From Trueperella sp. (GTDB lineage: Bacteria > Actinomycetota > Actinomycetes > Actinomycetales > Actinomycetaceae): DNA of 6,294 bases. Under the pieces are notes generated by a model, which worked only from the letters and a program-made list of their open reading frames with translations, was not told where the DNA came from and did no database searches. The translations under genes and the position numbers were made by a program. The stretch lies in assembly GCA_012727825.1 (NCBI GenBank), contig JAAYGH010000178.1:1-6294 (forward strand), read 5' to 3'. Below, piece by piece: positions 5,514-6,294 of the stretch (position 1 is the first letter of the stretch; every line of letters begins with the position of its first letter).

Positions 5514-6294
5514 TTATTCGCCACCCGGAGTGGAAGCTCTACGCTGGGCGGATGCGCTGGCGTAGATGCTCAAACTCGCCGCAACGGCGGCGTTCAATGA
5601 CTCTGCATGTCCCCACATGGGAATACGGATGACGTGATCGGCCAAGGCTAGGTGGGCGGCAGTGAATCCGTGTGCTTCGTTGCCAATCAACCACATCGTC
5701 GGCGAGGCTAGGTCTGGGGCTTTCGACCCTGCTCGGGCCGATACGGGTAAATTCGACAGGTCGAAGAGATCGGCGGTGCCCGTCCCGTCGGCTAAAAGGA
5801 TCTTGAGGCCGTTCGAGCGCGCACGTGTAGCGGCCTCATCGATGTCAACGCAGGTGAGGATTGGCAGATGAAAAACAGAGCCCACGGACGAACGCACCAC
5901 CTTGGGATTGAACAGCTCCACGCTCCCCTTCCCCAGCAAAATGCCATCAGCTCCTGCAGCATCAGCCGTGCGGATAATGGTGCCAAGGTTGCCCGGATCG
6001 GCAGATTCGACGAGGCACGCGACGAGTTTTCGTTCAGCGGCGAAAAATTCTTTGAGGCTCGGTTCACTCGGTGTGTTCACGACTGCGAGCCAGCCCTGAG
6101 CGTCCGCGCTCATGGTGGAGTGAAGACGAGGGTCGACCACGTGGGTATAGGGATCGATCCGTTGCAGGAGAGCATCCAGATCGGGATATTGGATTAAGGC
6201 CTCATCCGTCACATACACATCTCGGATCAGCTCGGGTGCGAAGGCCATCAGCTCACGGATTGCCTGTGGACCCTCGATCAATGCCTGGCCGAAA
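5514..6294 (-). CDS. SpoU/TrmH-family RNA 2'-O-methyltransferase, N-terminus off the window
   Basis: An S-adenosylmethionine-dependent SPOUT-fold enzyme that methylates a ribose 2'-OH in rRNA or tRNA. The frame is open to the window edge and reads FGQALIEGPQAIREL across it, matching the internal 'F-LVEGP-AV-EAL' segment that in this family normally follows 20-30 N-terminal residues. The TTG at 6281 is therefore not a credible start and the true start lies beyond the window. Counting from that Leu: motif 1 VESADPGNLGTIIRTADAAG (91-110, Asn98, Arg104), motif 2 WLIGNEAHGF (197-206, Glu202) and motif 3 IRIPMWGHAESLNAAVAAS (218-236, Ser228, Asn230), which form the trefoil-knot cofactor pocket. Catalytic and cofactor residues are intact. 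The domain before motif 1 is probably the RNA-recognition part. In many actinobacteria a homologue lies between rplT and pheS; here the downstream neighbour is the oxidoreductase operon. The exact RNA target cannot be told. Confidence 0.92.
   Translation of the reverse strand, partial: FGQALIEGPQAIRELMAFAPELIRDVYVTDEALIQYPDLDALLQRIDPYTHVVDPRLHSTMSADAQGWLAVVNTPSEPSLKEFFAAERKLVACLVESADPGNLGTIIRTADAAGADGILLGKGSVELFNPKVVRSSVGSVFHLPILTCVDIDEAATRARSNGLKILLADGTGTADLFDLSNLPVSARAGSKAPDLASPTMWLIGNEAHGFTAAHLALADHVIRIPMWGHAESLNAAVAASLSIYASASAQRRASTPGGE

Overview
The window is a compact, entirely minus-strand stretch of a bacterial chromosome with moderately high GC. Five protein genes are readable, two of them cut by the window edges. 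Protein style, four- to eight-base gene overlaps and a probable leaderless promoter suggest an actinobacterium, perhaps a facultatively anaerobic member of the Actinomycetaceae; that assignment is inference. No RNA genes, mobile elements, CRISPR arrays or plus-strand genes are supported.

In the direction of transcription (right to left): 6294-5514 is the body of a SpoU/TrmH-family RNA 2'-O-methyltransferase whose N-terminus lies outside the window. A 132-base gap (5513-5382) holds a -10-like TATGAT placed so that transcription would begin at or next to the A of the next ATG. A tightly packed operon then follows: the gamma (5381-4803), alpha (4810-3548) and beta (3551-2469) subunits of a thiamine-diphosphate/iron-sulfur 2-oxoacid oxidoreductase of the pyruvate:ferredoxin oxidoreductase superfamily; a 552-residue GltD-like FAD/NAD(P)H oxidoreductase with a C-terminal double [4Fe-4S] ferredoxin module (2472-814); and, one codon past its stop, an Old Yellow Enzyme-family (YqjM-type) ene-reductase (810-1, C-terminus off the window).

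Working model: alpha, beta and gamma oxidatively decarboxylate a 2-oxoacid with CoA (or carry out the reverse). Electrons pass through the beta-subunit cluster to the fused ferredoxin module, then to FAD and NAD(P). The fourth gene thus replaces a separate delta-ferredoxin subunit and makes the enzyme pyridine-nucleotide-linked, as in NAD-linked phenylglyoxylate dehydrogenase. The ene-reductase may use the reduced nucleotide.

The least expected feature is a perfect 13-bp inverted repeat with a 10-base loop (747-782), inside the first 22 codons of the ene-reductase, with a second perfect 8-bp hairpin (609-629) downstream. Neither is followed by a U-run, so they look more like mRNA stability or translational elements than simple terminators.
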